The translations under genes were made by a program, and so were the position numbers. The notes beneath the pieces were generated by a model, which was not told where the DNA came from, made no database searches, and saw nothing but the letters and a program-made list of their open reading frames with translations. From Blastomussa wellsi (lineage: Eukaryota; Cnidaria; Anthozoa; Scleractinia; Plerogyridae), in NCBI GenBank assembly GCA_947652115.1, contig OX393567.1, positions 25,175,899 through 25,239,898 on the forward strand: DNA of 64,000 bases, written 5' to 3'. Position 1 is the first letter of the stretch; every line of letters starts with the position of its first letter. Below, piece by piece: positions 1 through 11,273 of this stretch.

Positions 1-84
1 GTATTTGCGACTTGTCCCCCAAATCCCTTCAAATCTATGGCTAGCTTAGTAGTTCACCCGGTGGGACTAGCCCCCTTTATAGTG

Positions 85-190
85 CGGACATTGGTTAGTG
101 CGCTGGACTCCGGATGGTAGCAGTGTGCTTGTCATGTTACTGATTTACTCTCACAATGCCTCTCTCCACCCAGGTGTGTAAAGTTAAGTA
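85..190 (+). mobile_element. tRNA-derived SINE, family S1, copy E (degraded fragment)
   Basis: TTGGTTAGTGCGCTGGACTC (tRNA-like head) and CACAATGCCTCTCTCCACCC then AGGTGTGTAA match the first half of the S1 family. The second half is missing. Confidence 0.5.
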
Positions 191-226
191 AAAAATAGAA
201 GACTGCGTTTACTTCGAAAGCAAATT

Positions 227-232
227 TTTATT
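227..232 (-). promoter_or_regulatory. Poly(A) signal AATAAA downstream of CFAP184
   Basis: The minus strand reads AATAAA about 280 bases past the CFAP184 stop codon at 511-513. Its position suits a 3' UTR end, but no transcript evidence is available and other A-rich hexamers lie nearby. Confidence 0.45.
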
Positions 233-510
233 ACGAAGTCCTTACAATTCACAACCTACGATGTTATGAGGTAAAATGAGGTATGAATAAAGGCCAATAA
301 ACATACACAACGATAAATGAAGGAAACCTATTTTTGACATTTCTATACAAACAATTTGTTGCTCTCGAAGCTAGCCAAACAAGGAATCTTTTTATATTAC
401 AGAACACCATTGAGCCTTTGCACGAAACTGGATTTACAATAAAATTACAGTGCAATATGTACAATAAGGTTCTAAACTATTTTAATATATTGTAAAATCT
501 ACACTCGAAA

Positions 511-3500
511 CTAGAGAGGTTTTTCTTCTTGTCTCGCTCCCTCGATTTTTGTTCTGACACCGCTACTATTCATTGTGAGTTCAGCGTGATCCATCTTCAA
601 GCGCTCAATTTTCGCGCGAAGCTCGTCACTCTAAGAACAACAAAAGAAAATGGCATTTATGTCAGCTAATTTGAAGACAACAGCAACAACAACAACTTTA
701 TTTGTTTTAAAAGTACAAGTTGGGGTAGTTTGTCCCGCAAATAGCTGAGAAGCTAGTCGAGGCGGGGCAAGACAAATACATGAACAACTCAAATAAGTAT
801 CTTAAAGAAACAATTTAAGCCCTAAATTAAAGCAAATAAAAACAAGCCTTGCAGATTGCAAAATGAAGGACTTGAATAACTGAGCTACTACTAGACTTTC
901 ACAACGTCCTTCGACGCACGGTTTAGGTATCGCGACTTCGTCACACGCGGTCGTCGCCTCGCGATGCTTTACTCGCTACGCTCGCCTAAGGGGGCGGCTT
1001 GGTGCAATTCTAAAATACTACGCGCGGTCTCACGGTTGTGACGTTTTAGTTTTGTGCGTATTTTATAAAAGCAATAGAAGACTTTTTCCGTGTTTACATA
1101 GCCTCATCTAAACACTCGGAGATTTGGGAGAATTGTTGAAAGTTATGCAAACCCTCGACTAAGTCTCGGGTTTGCATAATTGTCTCGAATTCTCCCAAAC
1201 ACCGTCGTGTTTAGATGAGGCTATGTAAACACGAAAAAAGTCCTCTATTGCTTTAGTAACATCATCGCAAAACCTTTCAAATCGCTTAAATTTGCCATTT
1301 TGAGACACAGGAACGGCAAAATAGAGCAACGGAGGTAGGTCTGCGTTAATTTTGAGCTTAATTATCCAATACATTTGTTTTACATTTTCGAACGTACAAA
1401 CAGTTACACCGCTTGTTTGGACCCCATGCCAAAGCTTATTCACACCTTGTCGTATAAGTGTCTACGACAAGAGAGATGACTTCTCATTCCGGATTGTAAA
1501 CTTTCCTCATATGGACAGCAACATCCCAGCCAATCCGGCCTATGGTGTTTACATATCTCAATTGGTGCGATATGCAAGAATTTGCTCATCCAAATTGGAC
1601 TTTATAGACAGGCTTCGTGGTCTTTCTTCACGTCTTCGTCACCAAGGCTTCAACACTACTACGCTTCTCAAATCGTTTAATAAATTCTTCAAGCGCCACG
1701 GTGAAATCATTCGCGTTAAATATGACATTACACTTCGGGAATTGAGATCAGCGGTTTGTGATTGAGAACCAACAACGTATCCTTTGCTTGTTTGTAATTG
1801 TTACTTCGTCTTTGTAACTCTAATTCATTTATACGCGCTGCTTCCGGGTCATTCATTTGGATTTGAAGGCGCGCGCGCGTATTTTCGTATGTGGTGCGCG
1901 TGTTTGGTTTATTTAGTTGACGTGTATGCTTAGTTCGCAATTTAACGGTTTAATTTATTTTTCGTTGTTTTCCTTATTACTTTTTCTTGTCAGTAACTGT
2001 GCTCACATCGTGGGTGGCTCCACCTGAAATGTTCTGCAATTGGTATAGGATTTAATGGAGCCGAAACCAATTGTGGAATTACAAACATTTTAGGCATCCT
2101 ACTGATGAACGGTTATGGCAATTAGATATTTATTACAGGAGCCAACATTGAGATTGTGGTCTGTCGTCTTTGAATTATTACCTGGAAAGGTAATAACCCT
2201 CTGGCCCAGTGTGAATAAGTTAAACAAACTTTACCTGCTCTTTCCGCTCTTCGTAGTCTCTGAGTAAAGGCTCGTTTCCAAGGAGACCGCACTTTTGTCT
2301 GAGTTTGACATTGTCTATTCTCAGTGCATCCCGAACTTGTTTCGTTCGCGTTAAGATGTCTCGTTTCTATGAGAAAAAAAAACTCATTACCGAACAGGAC
2401 AGAGATGCTGGTGTTGGGTTGCTCAGTCTAAGGTCAGGTTGTTTCATTGGATCGTCACAGGTGAAGCGTTGTTTGACAATCCAAAAACTTTCCATGAATA
2501 TGGGTGGCGAGTTACTAATACAAACTGGTGTTTAAAAAAGGCTTAAAAAAAGCGGTATAAAACAAAAGAAAACCAGGCAAGAAATGAAAGGAAGAAAAAA
2601 GAAGCGCAGATGGTCAGAACTGGGAAAAAGTAAACGAATTGGAGGTCTTTTGGACCTTCAGTATTCGGGATCAAGGTTAGGCTGATTTGTACGAGAAAGT
2701 ACGGGTTTAACGCTGAAAACCCCAGTTTCTGAGCCTTAAAACAGCAAGACAAATGATAAAACCTCTGTCACATTAGCAAACTTTCTCACCTGTGCGGCAT
2801 GTGCTTCAACTCCTCTTAGGTTGTTTCTCTGTTCGCTATTCTCGGCTTGTACAAATTGTAACTTCTCTTTCAGATGAGTAAGTACTTGAACCGTAGTCGT
2901 GATCTTCTTACGAAGTTTTAGCAGCTCCTAAAACACAACAGTATAATGCAATGTATCTTTTTCCCTTTAGCAGCGAAAACCTAACACTTGGGTAACGTGT
3001 TTCAACCGTATTCAAATGAAATAAAGCTTTCATGTGCTTCTCGCTTTATTATGTTGTACAATTAAGGTGGTTCTAACTTTTAAGTGTGTCGTGGAAACCC
3101 TACTGTGTGACCATTCAAATAAAAGCTATTGAGCAGTACTTTCATGCGGTATTGTTTATTATGGTGTACAAGATAGTTATAATTTTCAACTCTGCTTTGC
3201 GACCATTCAAATGAAAGTTATTCAGCAGTATTTCCCTTTGAATTTTTTTTCCAACTTTTCTCAAGCGGTTTGTGTTTTGGAGAAAGGAAGGGATAAAGGG
3301 TAGTCCGTTGTGAAACTACAAATAAACAGCCCAACAGTACTGTCCAACAGTACACCATACCTAACTATGGTTTCACCTCAATTGAATTGAGTCACGTGGT
3401 TTGCTTGGATAACGTTTGCTAAGCTCTGTGACTGGTTAAGAATAACTCGTGCAGCACGCTTTATCCAATCACTGCAACCATGGATGCGGACCAATCACTG

Positions 3501-6500
3501 ATAAAGCCAAAAGAAAGCGACTCAAGCACAATGGCGCTCATACCAACCTCATTTCTCTCTTCAATCTTTTCGTTGTAAGTCTGATTTTCAATCTTGAGCT
3601 GTTCAAAGTCTATCAGGTGCAGTCCTTCAGCCAGCTCCTCCTAAGAGTCACAATGAAATGAATATATATGCAGTGCAACTCTCACTTGGTTGATTCAAAG
3701 ACCCATTACATAACATGCAAAATGATTGATATGACACGAAGTCAACTTCTTGTACAACTTGCCGCGCAATTTTGTAGTGTCGTTGGAAATTCGTTGAAAG
3801 ATTGCCACAATCGTTTTGAAAAGTATTTAGAAATTGATTCTACTCCGTTTAACGCTAACTACAAAGAAAAGCGTCGCGAGACATTTTTTCTGGGAGTGTT
3901 GCACCACTCAAGTTTTCGTGCAACATCTTTCGGTAAAACTGCCTAATGTACGATGTAACACGGCCTCAAGTCAATAAAATGCTAAACTGCGTTGACTATT
4001 AGGGAGTTTAAGAAACTACAACGGCGACGCCAAGAACAACGTCGATTAAAAAATGAATTTATATTTTACCTACGAATCTCGCGGTACTCTAAAGTCATTT
4101 AGTCTGTTTCTTACTGGAGCACAGCGATAAATTCGAAAGAGGAATTTATAAAATTAGCCTTCGTGGTTCACGTTGTCCAGAAACTCAGAATTTGGTCATT
4201 TCACGTTGTTGTACCCAGAACTATAACGCACGTGCAAAGCCATTGTTTTCTGCTTATTAAACCTTTTGTTTAGCGACAATCCCGTTACCGTTGTGGCTTT
4301 CTAAATCCCCCATTAGTGTGAGAGCTATGGTCAGCGTTTCTTCCACTTCTGATTGGCTAAAAATACGCTTAGCTTTCTTTAGTCGAGCGTTTGGAATAGG
4401 CATGTATTTCCTCTGTGTAATTGCCTTTTCGTAGTCTTGTAGCTTGTTTTTGTCGGTTTTGGTTTACCAGAAATTTAAAACAGGTGAAAGGTTTTATTGG
4501 CATAATAATGCATTTCCACACTTACCTTAGCTTTCAATTGCATCTCTCTCTTTTTCAATCGGTTTTTCAGTTTAATGTTCTCCAGCCGAACCTTAAAAAA
4601 ATTAACAATTCCACATACATAAGAAATTAAAGCACTGTGTGTGAACAGTGACTCAAGCATGAATACGCCCTCTGTTCTTTTTAAATGCAAACGTGTGATT
4701 AATACGCAAAAACAATGGATAACATAATGATTCGTTATGACTTACAGGGCTCGAAATTAACGCTCGCAAACTCGCAAAATGCGAGCGGTTTTTGGGATTT
4801 GCGAGTGAAAAATAGTCACTAGCGAACACTTGCGAGTAAGAATCATCCCTGTCTCCAAAACATGCCAAGAAAGCTGTTCGAGTTGAGCTTCATGCCAAGA
4901 AATTCGAAAGAAAGTACGAACAAACTTTTTTATGAACCTTTTCAGCTCATTACTTCAAAAGTATCAATAAGAATTTTAGTTTTTACATAAAACATTGGCT
5001 AGTTGGCTCGCCTGAATTTGCTAGTAGGTAAAACTGTCACTAACAAGACTTTGCTAGTGGGCTAAAAAGTTACGTTCGAGCCCTGTGTCTTATTGCACGT
5101 TCAGTCAGAATATTAGCATTCACAAATGAGCCCATAACTGCCAAATCCAGGTTTGAAGTATGAAAGTTTGTACAGTAACCTGCATAACTTCTTGTTCTTT
5201 TTTGAGTTCAAGCATCTGGTATTGTTCAAGATCCTACCAAGGAGAAAAACATGTAAAAATATAAATAAAAATAATATAATAGAAATTCGGGTCGAGAGCC
5301 ATATACCAAGTCTTTTTTTTTTTTAGATTTTTTTATTGATTTCAAAATAATAGACCTTTACAATACATTGATAACAAGACAACCATTACTTACAAAAATT
5401 GCATACCTAAACAGGAGTTCTCTAACTTACATTACAATTGTGTTAGAAAAATAAAAACACTTACTACGAGGAAACGATTGTAGGAAACACTGAGTGGTGA
5501 TGTACAGGGTAATAAATTGGTATGACTAGCATTTAGCAAAGGGAAGAAAAAAAAGGAAGGGGGCAAAAAGAAAGGGAAAGAGAACTAACAGCTTAGGCTT
5601 TAAAGATTGATTTGCGATTTGCATTTACTTTGTTCGATAATTACCGGTAATTTACTTTTAAGGAAAGCAAGGAAGGCTTCGAAAAAATAGTTTTCTTTCT
5701 CTCTTGATGCAAGGTAGATATAATATTTGGCAATTATTAAGCAGAGGTTTAAACCAAGCTGTTGACTAAAGTTATCTGTGAATCCGTAAATTATGGTCTC
5801 ATTGTTCAAATCGATACAGTCGTCGTTTTTGGCATTCCACCAACTGGAAAAACTCTGCCAAAAAATATGCACAGTAGGACAAGAAACAAAAAGGTGATTT
5901 AAAGTCTGTTTTTGTTCACATAGATGACATTTGTCATGCTCAATAATCTTATCTCTGAAAAGGGTTGCATTGGTTATACCAAGTCAATAGCAAGTCCCGG
6001 AGTACGTCACAAAGAACACATCAATGGGGCCTAGCCCTTAAACAATAGCACTATAGACTTCACACAATAGAACGACACAATAGTGCATATATTGACTTGG
6101 TATATGGAGCATCACCCAAACATACCAGGAGATATCACACCCAAAAACTCAGCCAAATACTGAATAGTAATTGGAGACACAATGTGTACATATAAATAAA
6201 GGGATTTAACGTCAGTGTGATTCACAGTTTGATTTCCAGTACAACTATATTTTGTACAATCTTTGCTTTCCATATTTATTGTGCTTTGATTTATAGTTCT
6301 ATTTTCAAAACTAAACGTCTTACTTTTGGTGGAATAGGTTTTCCAGATCGACTGTTGATTGCTTGTTTGGCAACATCGTTCTTGAACATCATAAAGTTGT
6401 CGCTGAAAAATAATTACACACAGAATGAATATAAGTTCAATGTTTTCATTACCTACATAGATATGTATACAATTACCAAAACTCCACTCAATCCCAACCT

Positions 6501-9500
6501 ACAGTGCTCAGAGTGTGTGGCTCTTGTTTAGCTATACCCCTATCATGAGGAATCACTATAATAGACTCTTCTTTTGATGAATAAAAAGTTGCAATGGCCA
6601 ACTGAAAGCCATGTCCAGATATAAAAAAAATTATCATTATTTTTAAATGTTTTATCCCCTCCCAGTCTTATTCCCATTATTTATTCTCCTGCATAGGAGA
6701 TCCTGTTGGAACTGCAGAGCTCTACAGATTGTCTGTAAATGAGCGAGGATTTAACAAGATAAAAGGTCACTTTAAACATACCTGGCTTTATTGACAATTT
6801 CTTGTTTTTCTTGGCATTTTGCTTTCAAGTCCTCAATTTGATCCTTATAATTTTCCTTTTCACGCATTTCTTCATTCTGAAGTTCTTCCAGATTTGCTAA
6901 AGAAGGAAATAAATGTCCATGAACTTAATTAATTATGCTGTGTGTGGGTAGTGCAAATGGTCCAATGGATGGAGGGAAAGGGAAGGAGCGAAAAAAGTGA
7001 GCAAGCAAGTTGGTGTACACATGAAAGCAGTTTAAACACATTATGTTGTATCTGGAACCATACCCCTTCTGAGGGGAGTCCCTTGTCAATGGAACAGGAG
7101 ACAGGCTAGAACCCACCACATATCAGTAAGAGTGCTGACCAGCATTGGTTTGATTTTAACTTTGCCTCAATTTCATTGAACCTTTTTACGCTATTTGTAC
7201 TAACAGTAACTTAAAACCAACAATTTTTTGTTTCAGGCTTACACATATATTTAAGATATCTTTGTTCTTGGTCAGTAACATTCTTCTCAATCTCCTGTTG
7301 ACGCTCATCACTCTGAAGACAAAAATATAACTCGATATCACAATGTTACATGTAAAACACTTTTTATGATAACTATTCCATTTCTACAAAATTATTAAAA
7401 TACCTTTTTCTTCTTGAAATATTCAGCCAACTTGTGTTGTAGCTGGGCATTTAATGACTGTAGACTTGATCTCTCTTCCAAAGCTTGCTGTAACAATGAA
7501 ATAACAACAATTCAATTGTTTACACTGTTCATTATTATTATGCTTCCAAACAATATAATTATATTTGTCATAATCTGCTGATTCAAACACATTTTTTAAT
7601 AGTATAATAAGCACTTGGGACTGCATGAAGTTTTTCAGGATTACGTAGCACATCATCAGAAAGTTACTGGTCAATATTACCTGATAGCGCTCAATTAGTT
7701 CTGCTCTGTTGTAGATGGGCATTTCTGGTTCAGAGTCTTCATCAAACTCCATCTCATCATACCTGATAGCATCTGATAAACAGCACATGCACATACATGA
7801 ATAAAACTAAGTAAATTAAATATACCTGTGGAACCAACGTTACCTCTGAAAGCAAGAATGGTTTAGCTGGGGAAAAGGAAGACCTATTTGGCGCAAAATA
7901 TTGACATTTATAACCTTATGCCAAAAGTATCCTTCCTGTTTTGCCATCACACTCCAAGATATTACAAATGAATAATTTGTGGTATCCGTTTTATCACCTG
8001 ATTCAATGTAAGTATCCATTTGTTCCATGTCAGTCATTGGCTCTGGAGAGTGCGACTCAGGGGGAGGTGGTGTAGCTGAGGCATCTGGCTCCTCCTTGCT
8101 CCTGCTCTCCATCATGGTTTGTTCTCTGGTGGGTGTTCCCCCCCTAGATAGTGGCTGAGCCACCTCCACAGTGGGACCTTCATCAGACTCTGGGATGCCC
8201 TCATTCTAAAATCAAAGCAAAAAATTTATTAGGACATGACCAAAAGCCTTAGGAAGGAAAGTGCTAATAAAAAAATCATATAATTTAACTGAAGCATACA
8301 ATATTTATACGAATTAATAAAAAATAGATTCATTTGATAAATTGGGATACATTTGACTTGCCTCTGGTATTGGTGCATTTTCATCCTGCTCTTCTTCAAC
8401 CTTCTAAAAATTAAAAAAAGAACATTGAAGACTCCAAAATAATAATTGGAGCTTAATTACCAACTTACCGAATTATTGAGAGCAAACGTACATGTAAAAT
8501 ATAAGAATGGTAAAATGGGATCCACTGCAACCCACATGTTGAAATTGTTCACATAGTGTAAGATGTAAATTATTTATAACTAGAACCACTACCAGGAACT
8601 TACCGGAGCCCAGTGGGACACGGGATTGCATAAATATAGTTAATCTCTTGCAGCCCTCCCCCCTGTTCTTTGATTCTCGATAAATTTTACGATGGAAGGT
8701 TCACTCAATGTAGATAGCTTTGATAAGTCGCTCTCATTCTCGATAAGTTTCACGATGGAAGGTTCACTCTTAAGTAATCGATCGTAAATTTGTCTCAGTC
8801 TCCAAATATTCACTCTTAAATTTTCGCTCATAAACTAGTGCATCATAAAGGTTGGGGAACATGTCGTTCCCAAAAAGCTATAATCTTTCTCTTGACTGTC
8901 CTCCATGTCTCGTGCTTTTCAAAATGGCGGATAAAATTTCAATGAGCCAGCGAGCACTCCCAAAAGTAACAAGCCAGCGATATATCTCAAGTCAGCGATA
9001 TATCCCTAACAACGTAACGTTGAAAAAACGACAGAAACCGTCTGCATTTTATAACCGGTGCCAGCCTTCGGCTGGGCCCCGGTAATTATAAGATTAAAAC
9101 TCTGTTTTGAGCCTTTTAAGCTTGGGAGACTATGTTTAAAATTCAAAGCGTCTGAGATGTGAGGTAGTTGTGACAATACCTCAAAAATTCACACCATAAT
9201 TAGCCTCCCATCCAGACACCTTTGGGCTTCATCACACGATCCTTCCCCATGTGACAAAGACCTAACAACATCTCTATGGGAGACAACACAGTAAGGTTCT
9301 TAATTTGATTTTCCCCCCTTCAATTCTTATATTATATAATAAAAACAACAACAGGACAATGTGTCAAAAAGAACTTACTTCAAGTTCCACATGTTCTTGT
9401 CTCTCCTGAGGTTGTTCTGTACCATCTGCTGAATCAACATTCTCCCCACCATCTCCTCCCTCTTGTAATTGATTTGCCTCATCTCTTGCAATATCATCAG

Positions 9501-10501
9501 TTGAAGCCTCCTCACCCTGTCCCCCTTGTGATGGCTCATCAACCAGCTGTGAGACTATGGCATCTCCTGAGGGGGGATTCTCTGAGTCATTGTTTATCTC
9601 CTGGGTTTCTGTTACCTCGACCTGAGGAGTGGGAGGGGCATCTGCTGTTTCCGCAACATTTTCCTATTAATGCAATTGTGCGAATGGCATTAATGGTAGC
9701 ATTATAGAATAAATTGCTATTTGCATAAAATTACCACTTCATGTATCTGGTTAACTAAGTCAAGATAGGGAGAGAGACGTGGAGATCATGAATCATGATA
9801 CCAGTTAACATTTTATAACTTTGTTGCATGCGGCTTTTGTAACTTGTGCTGCTTCTATGATACAAAAAGAACATACAGCTTTCTTCACTGCATGTTTTCT
9901 GCCATTCTGCCAGGACTGTACATGTTTTGCAGCTACAATTACATGTAAATCATATATTTTACAGGAGTATCAATGTTCACTGACACTTAAAAAATCAGAT
10001 TCACTATTAACTTGTAATTATAGTATCATCAAATCAAGAAATATAATTTATTATAGTGTTCAGAGTTCTAAGTCAATGTAAACATCGTTGATATATTTAA
10101 CGTTCTCATTTATGTGATACAGGTGCTGCAGAAACAAGATCAAGACATGACTTGATTGAATCCTTTAAAATGTTATGATGAATACTTAGAAGTCAAGAAA
10201 GTTATTGAGATAATGCAATATCTGTGAAAAAATAAAATTTCTAACAGTTTTGTTTTACCCTTTATCTAACTGAAAAGCGAGAGCCAACTTGTTAGTAGTT
10301 TACAGAATTTGTTTGACTGTGTAAAAGAGCTATTGACAGCAACTCATATAGTTTGCGCTGTGAACGGTTTAAATTAATTTCTATGAAAAACGGGACCAAC
10401 TTTTCTAAGTTAAAGTCATCAATTTGATTTAACATTTCCATCACAAGCCACAAAATCGCGATAAATATACTCACAATTTTTTCTTGACCAGAATCCGCCA
10501 T
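511..10501 (-). CDS. CFAP184: Cilia- and flagella-associated protein 184 (coiled-coil protein CCDC96), complete, 15 exons
   Basis: Exons in coding order: 10501-10475, 9663-9379, 8403-8362, 8205-7998, 7772-7681, 7487-7404, 7312-7243, 6896-6782, 6402-6324, 5233-5180, 4591-4526, 3640-3548, 2927-2790, 2366-2235, 630-511. Together they give 534 residues plus stop; human CCDC96 is 555. The first ~200 residues are acidic, Glu/Pro/Ser-rich and low complexity, as in the human protein. The rest is coiled coil with family-typical blocks: NAQLQHKLAEYFKKKK, DFEQLKIENQTYNEKIEERN, RIDNVKLRQKCGLLGNEPLL and a short tail. In the established literature CCDC96 works with CCDC113 in a complex near the radial spokes and nexin-dynein regulatory complex of motile cilia. 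All junctions keep phase. The intron after exon 8403-8362 starts with GC rather than GT. A few residues around 6324/5233 align loosely with human, so a tiny missed exon there is possible. Confidence 0.93.
681..1014. repeat. Intronic stretch with a CAA microsatellite; otherwise nothing recognised
   Basis: This lies in the last intron of CFAP184. It opens with a short (CAA)n run beside CTTTATTTG, resembling the GTT-rich tails of some non-LTR elements in the opposite orientation. It continues with GC-rich sequence rich in CG dinucleotides near 905-990. No coding signal is evident. Confidence 0.3.
1015..1252 (-). mobile_element. Palindromic non-autonomous element, family P1, copy 1
   Basis: Two arms reading inward contain GTGTTTACATAGCCTCATCT and its complement (about 1090 and 1230), joined by inverted copies of GGGTTTGCATAA. 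The core palindrome spans 1071-1252. The flank at 1015-1070 matches, inverted, the tails of the copies at 13926-14235 and 61847-62150. No coding sequence is present, so this is a MITE-like element. Confidence 0.75.
1462..1764 (+). pseudogene. C-terminal fragment of a retroelement reverse transcriptase
   Basis: An open stretch of about 100 codons ends at a stop at 1762-1764. It contains NPAYGVYISQLVRYARICS followed by a basic region with FNKFFKRHGEI. These resemble the tail of reverse-transcriptase proteins common in cnidarian genomes (recognised from memory, family name uncertain). The catalytic domain is absent, so this is a dead 3' fragment inside the last CFAP184 intron. An in-frame ATG upstream at 1352 is probably fortuitous, because the preceding residues do not resemble the family. 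Confidence 0.6.
3008..3242 (+). repeat. 106-bp tandem repeat, site 1 (about two units)
   Basis: Units start near 3066 and 3172, exactly 106 bp apart. Each contains ACCATTCAAATRAAAG, GCAGTA and TTTATTATGGTGTACAA. A partial unit precedes them. The same unit occurs at 42592-42918 and around 61735-62300. The site is intronic in CFAP184. Confidence 0.8.
4207..4310 (+). repeat. Dispersed repeat (related copy near 49772)
   Basis: The segment containing ATAACGCACGT, then ATTAAA, CTTTTGTTTAGCGAC and TTGTGG, recurs with small changes at 49772-49873 in a dynein intron. No coding potential; class unknown. Confidence 0.55.
4745..5085. mobile_element. Non-autonomous DNA element with CAGGGCTCGAA ends, copy 1
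   Basis: The element begins CAGGGCTCGAA and ends TTCGAGCCCTG, a terminal inverted repeat of about 11 bp. Inside are short repeats of CTCGCAAA and GCGAGT. A 336-bp relative lies at 34923-35258. The length and CAGGG ends suit a hAT-like MITE, but this copy has no clean target duplication, so the superfamily is inferred. Intronic in CFAP184. Confidence 0.7.
5313..5975 (-). mobile_element. 5'-truncated LINE (non-LTR retrotransposon) insertion
   Basis: Read on the minus strand this is the last part of a LINE ORF2. A Cys/His segment (KCHLCEQKQTLNHLFVSCP) leads into HIFWQSFSSWWNAK and a stop at 5600, then a ~270-bp 3' UTR and a terminal A-rich tract (the T run at 5311-5324). The 10-bp sequence ATACCAAGTC flanks it on both sides (5303-5312 and 5976-5985), a target-site duplication. 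The element sits in the CFAP184 intron between exons 6402-6324 and 5233-5180, in the same orientation as the gene. Confidence 0.85.
5976..6104. mobile_element. Short inverted-repeat element next to the LINE
   Basis: ATACCAAGTCAATAG at the left is matched by its complement near 6088-6104, giving a ~130-bp palindrome-ended unit. The LINE appears to have inserted at its left edge. No coding sequence. Confidence 0.5.
8598..9089. mobile_element. Element with TTACCGG-type inverted ends and an internal 63-bp duplication
   Basis: The left end reads TTACCGGAGCCCAG and the right end is its near complement, CTGGGCCCCGGTAA. Inside, ATTCTCGATAA followed by ACGATGGAAGGTTCACTC occurs twice, 63 bp apart (8673 and 8736). 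No convincing coding sequence was found. It occupies the CFAP184 intron between exons 9663-9379 and 8403-8362. Confidence 0.55.
9664..10474. other. First intron of CFAP184, no feature recognised
   Basis: An AT-rich 811-bp intron. I see no splice-bounded exon, repeat family or coding signal in it on either strand. Confidence 0.5.
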
Positions 10502-10715
10502 ATTTTCTCACTCTGCTTCTGCTTAGCAACCATATAAACTCTTCATCAGTTTCCCTGGTAAGATTTGATCAGGGAGGACTGGATGCCAGTTTACCAGCGG
10601 TTCGTTGATCAACATGTTTAGGCGCGAATTTTGTAAATCTTTTGGCGGGCTGTTCTCATCAACGAAGGTCTCATCAACAGTAATTTGCAAAGCACAAGCT
10701 ACAAAAACTTGTAAA
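10502..10715. promoter_or_regulatory. Shared head-to-head promoter region of CFAP184 and TK1
   Basis: Only 214 bp separate the two start codons. On the plus strand TTTTGGCGGG at 10640-10649 matches the E2F consensus, and GGCGCGAA at 10621-10628 is a weaker E2F-like match. On the minus strand GTTGCTAAGCAG at 10519-10530 resembles an RFX X-box with one imperfect half. E2F control of thymidine kinase and RFX control of ciliary genes are established in animals; that these particular sites work is inference. No TATA box is obvious. Confidence 0.6.
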
Positions 10716-11235
10716 ATGTCTATGGTTACAATTCCGGGGATGGATGTTCACAATGTTATGAGTTTGAGAGGTCAAATTCAGGTGCTTTAACTCCCAAGAT
10801 GGCGATTTTTGCTGTTTTTCCTTGCTTCGAATGAAATTTACAAGCTAACCCTTTGTGTTCTCGATTTATCTTGAAGGTCATCTTCGGACCAATGTTCTCG
10901 GGCAAAACGTACGTAAATATCTGTTGATTTCACCAGCAAATGCTTCATTTATTTGGTAGATTATCACTACCTTTCATATAGAGTCTATTTAACGCGGTGT
11001 GCATGTCGTTTTATTAGCGATATTTCCACGTGCATGTTTATAGTGGTAAAGTGGCTGTCATATCTTAATGTCATTTAATTCAGGACTGAATTGCTCAGAC
11101 GAATCAAACGGTACCAGGTAGCCAACCATTCTTGTATGGTGATAAAATACGAGAAAGATAACCGCTACGACACCGATGGTGTAGCGACACATGATAGGTG
11201 AGCTAAAACTAATTCATGTTTATGATAGGGGGGGT

Positions 11236-11273
<38 letters not shown>

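Noticed and set aside
1352..1461. N-terminal part of the 137-codon frame as genuine protein
   Set aside because: Residues before about 1462 show no resemblance to the retroelement tail that follows, so only the later part was annotated.
10605..10715. Upstream in-frame ATG that would extend TK1 by 37 residues
   Set aside because: The extra residues do not resemble any TK1 and would place the E2F site in coding sequence; the start at 10716 gives the normal N-terminal length.
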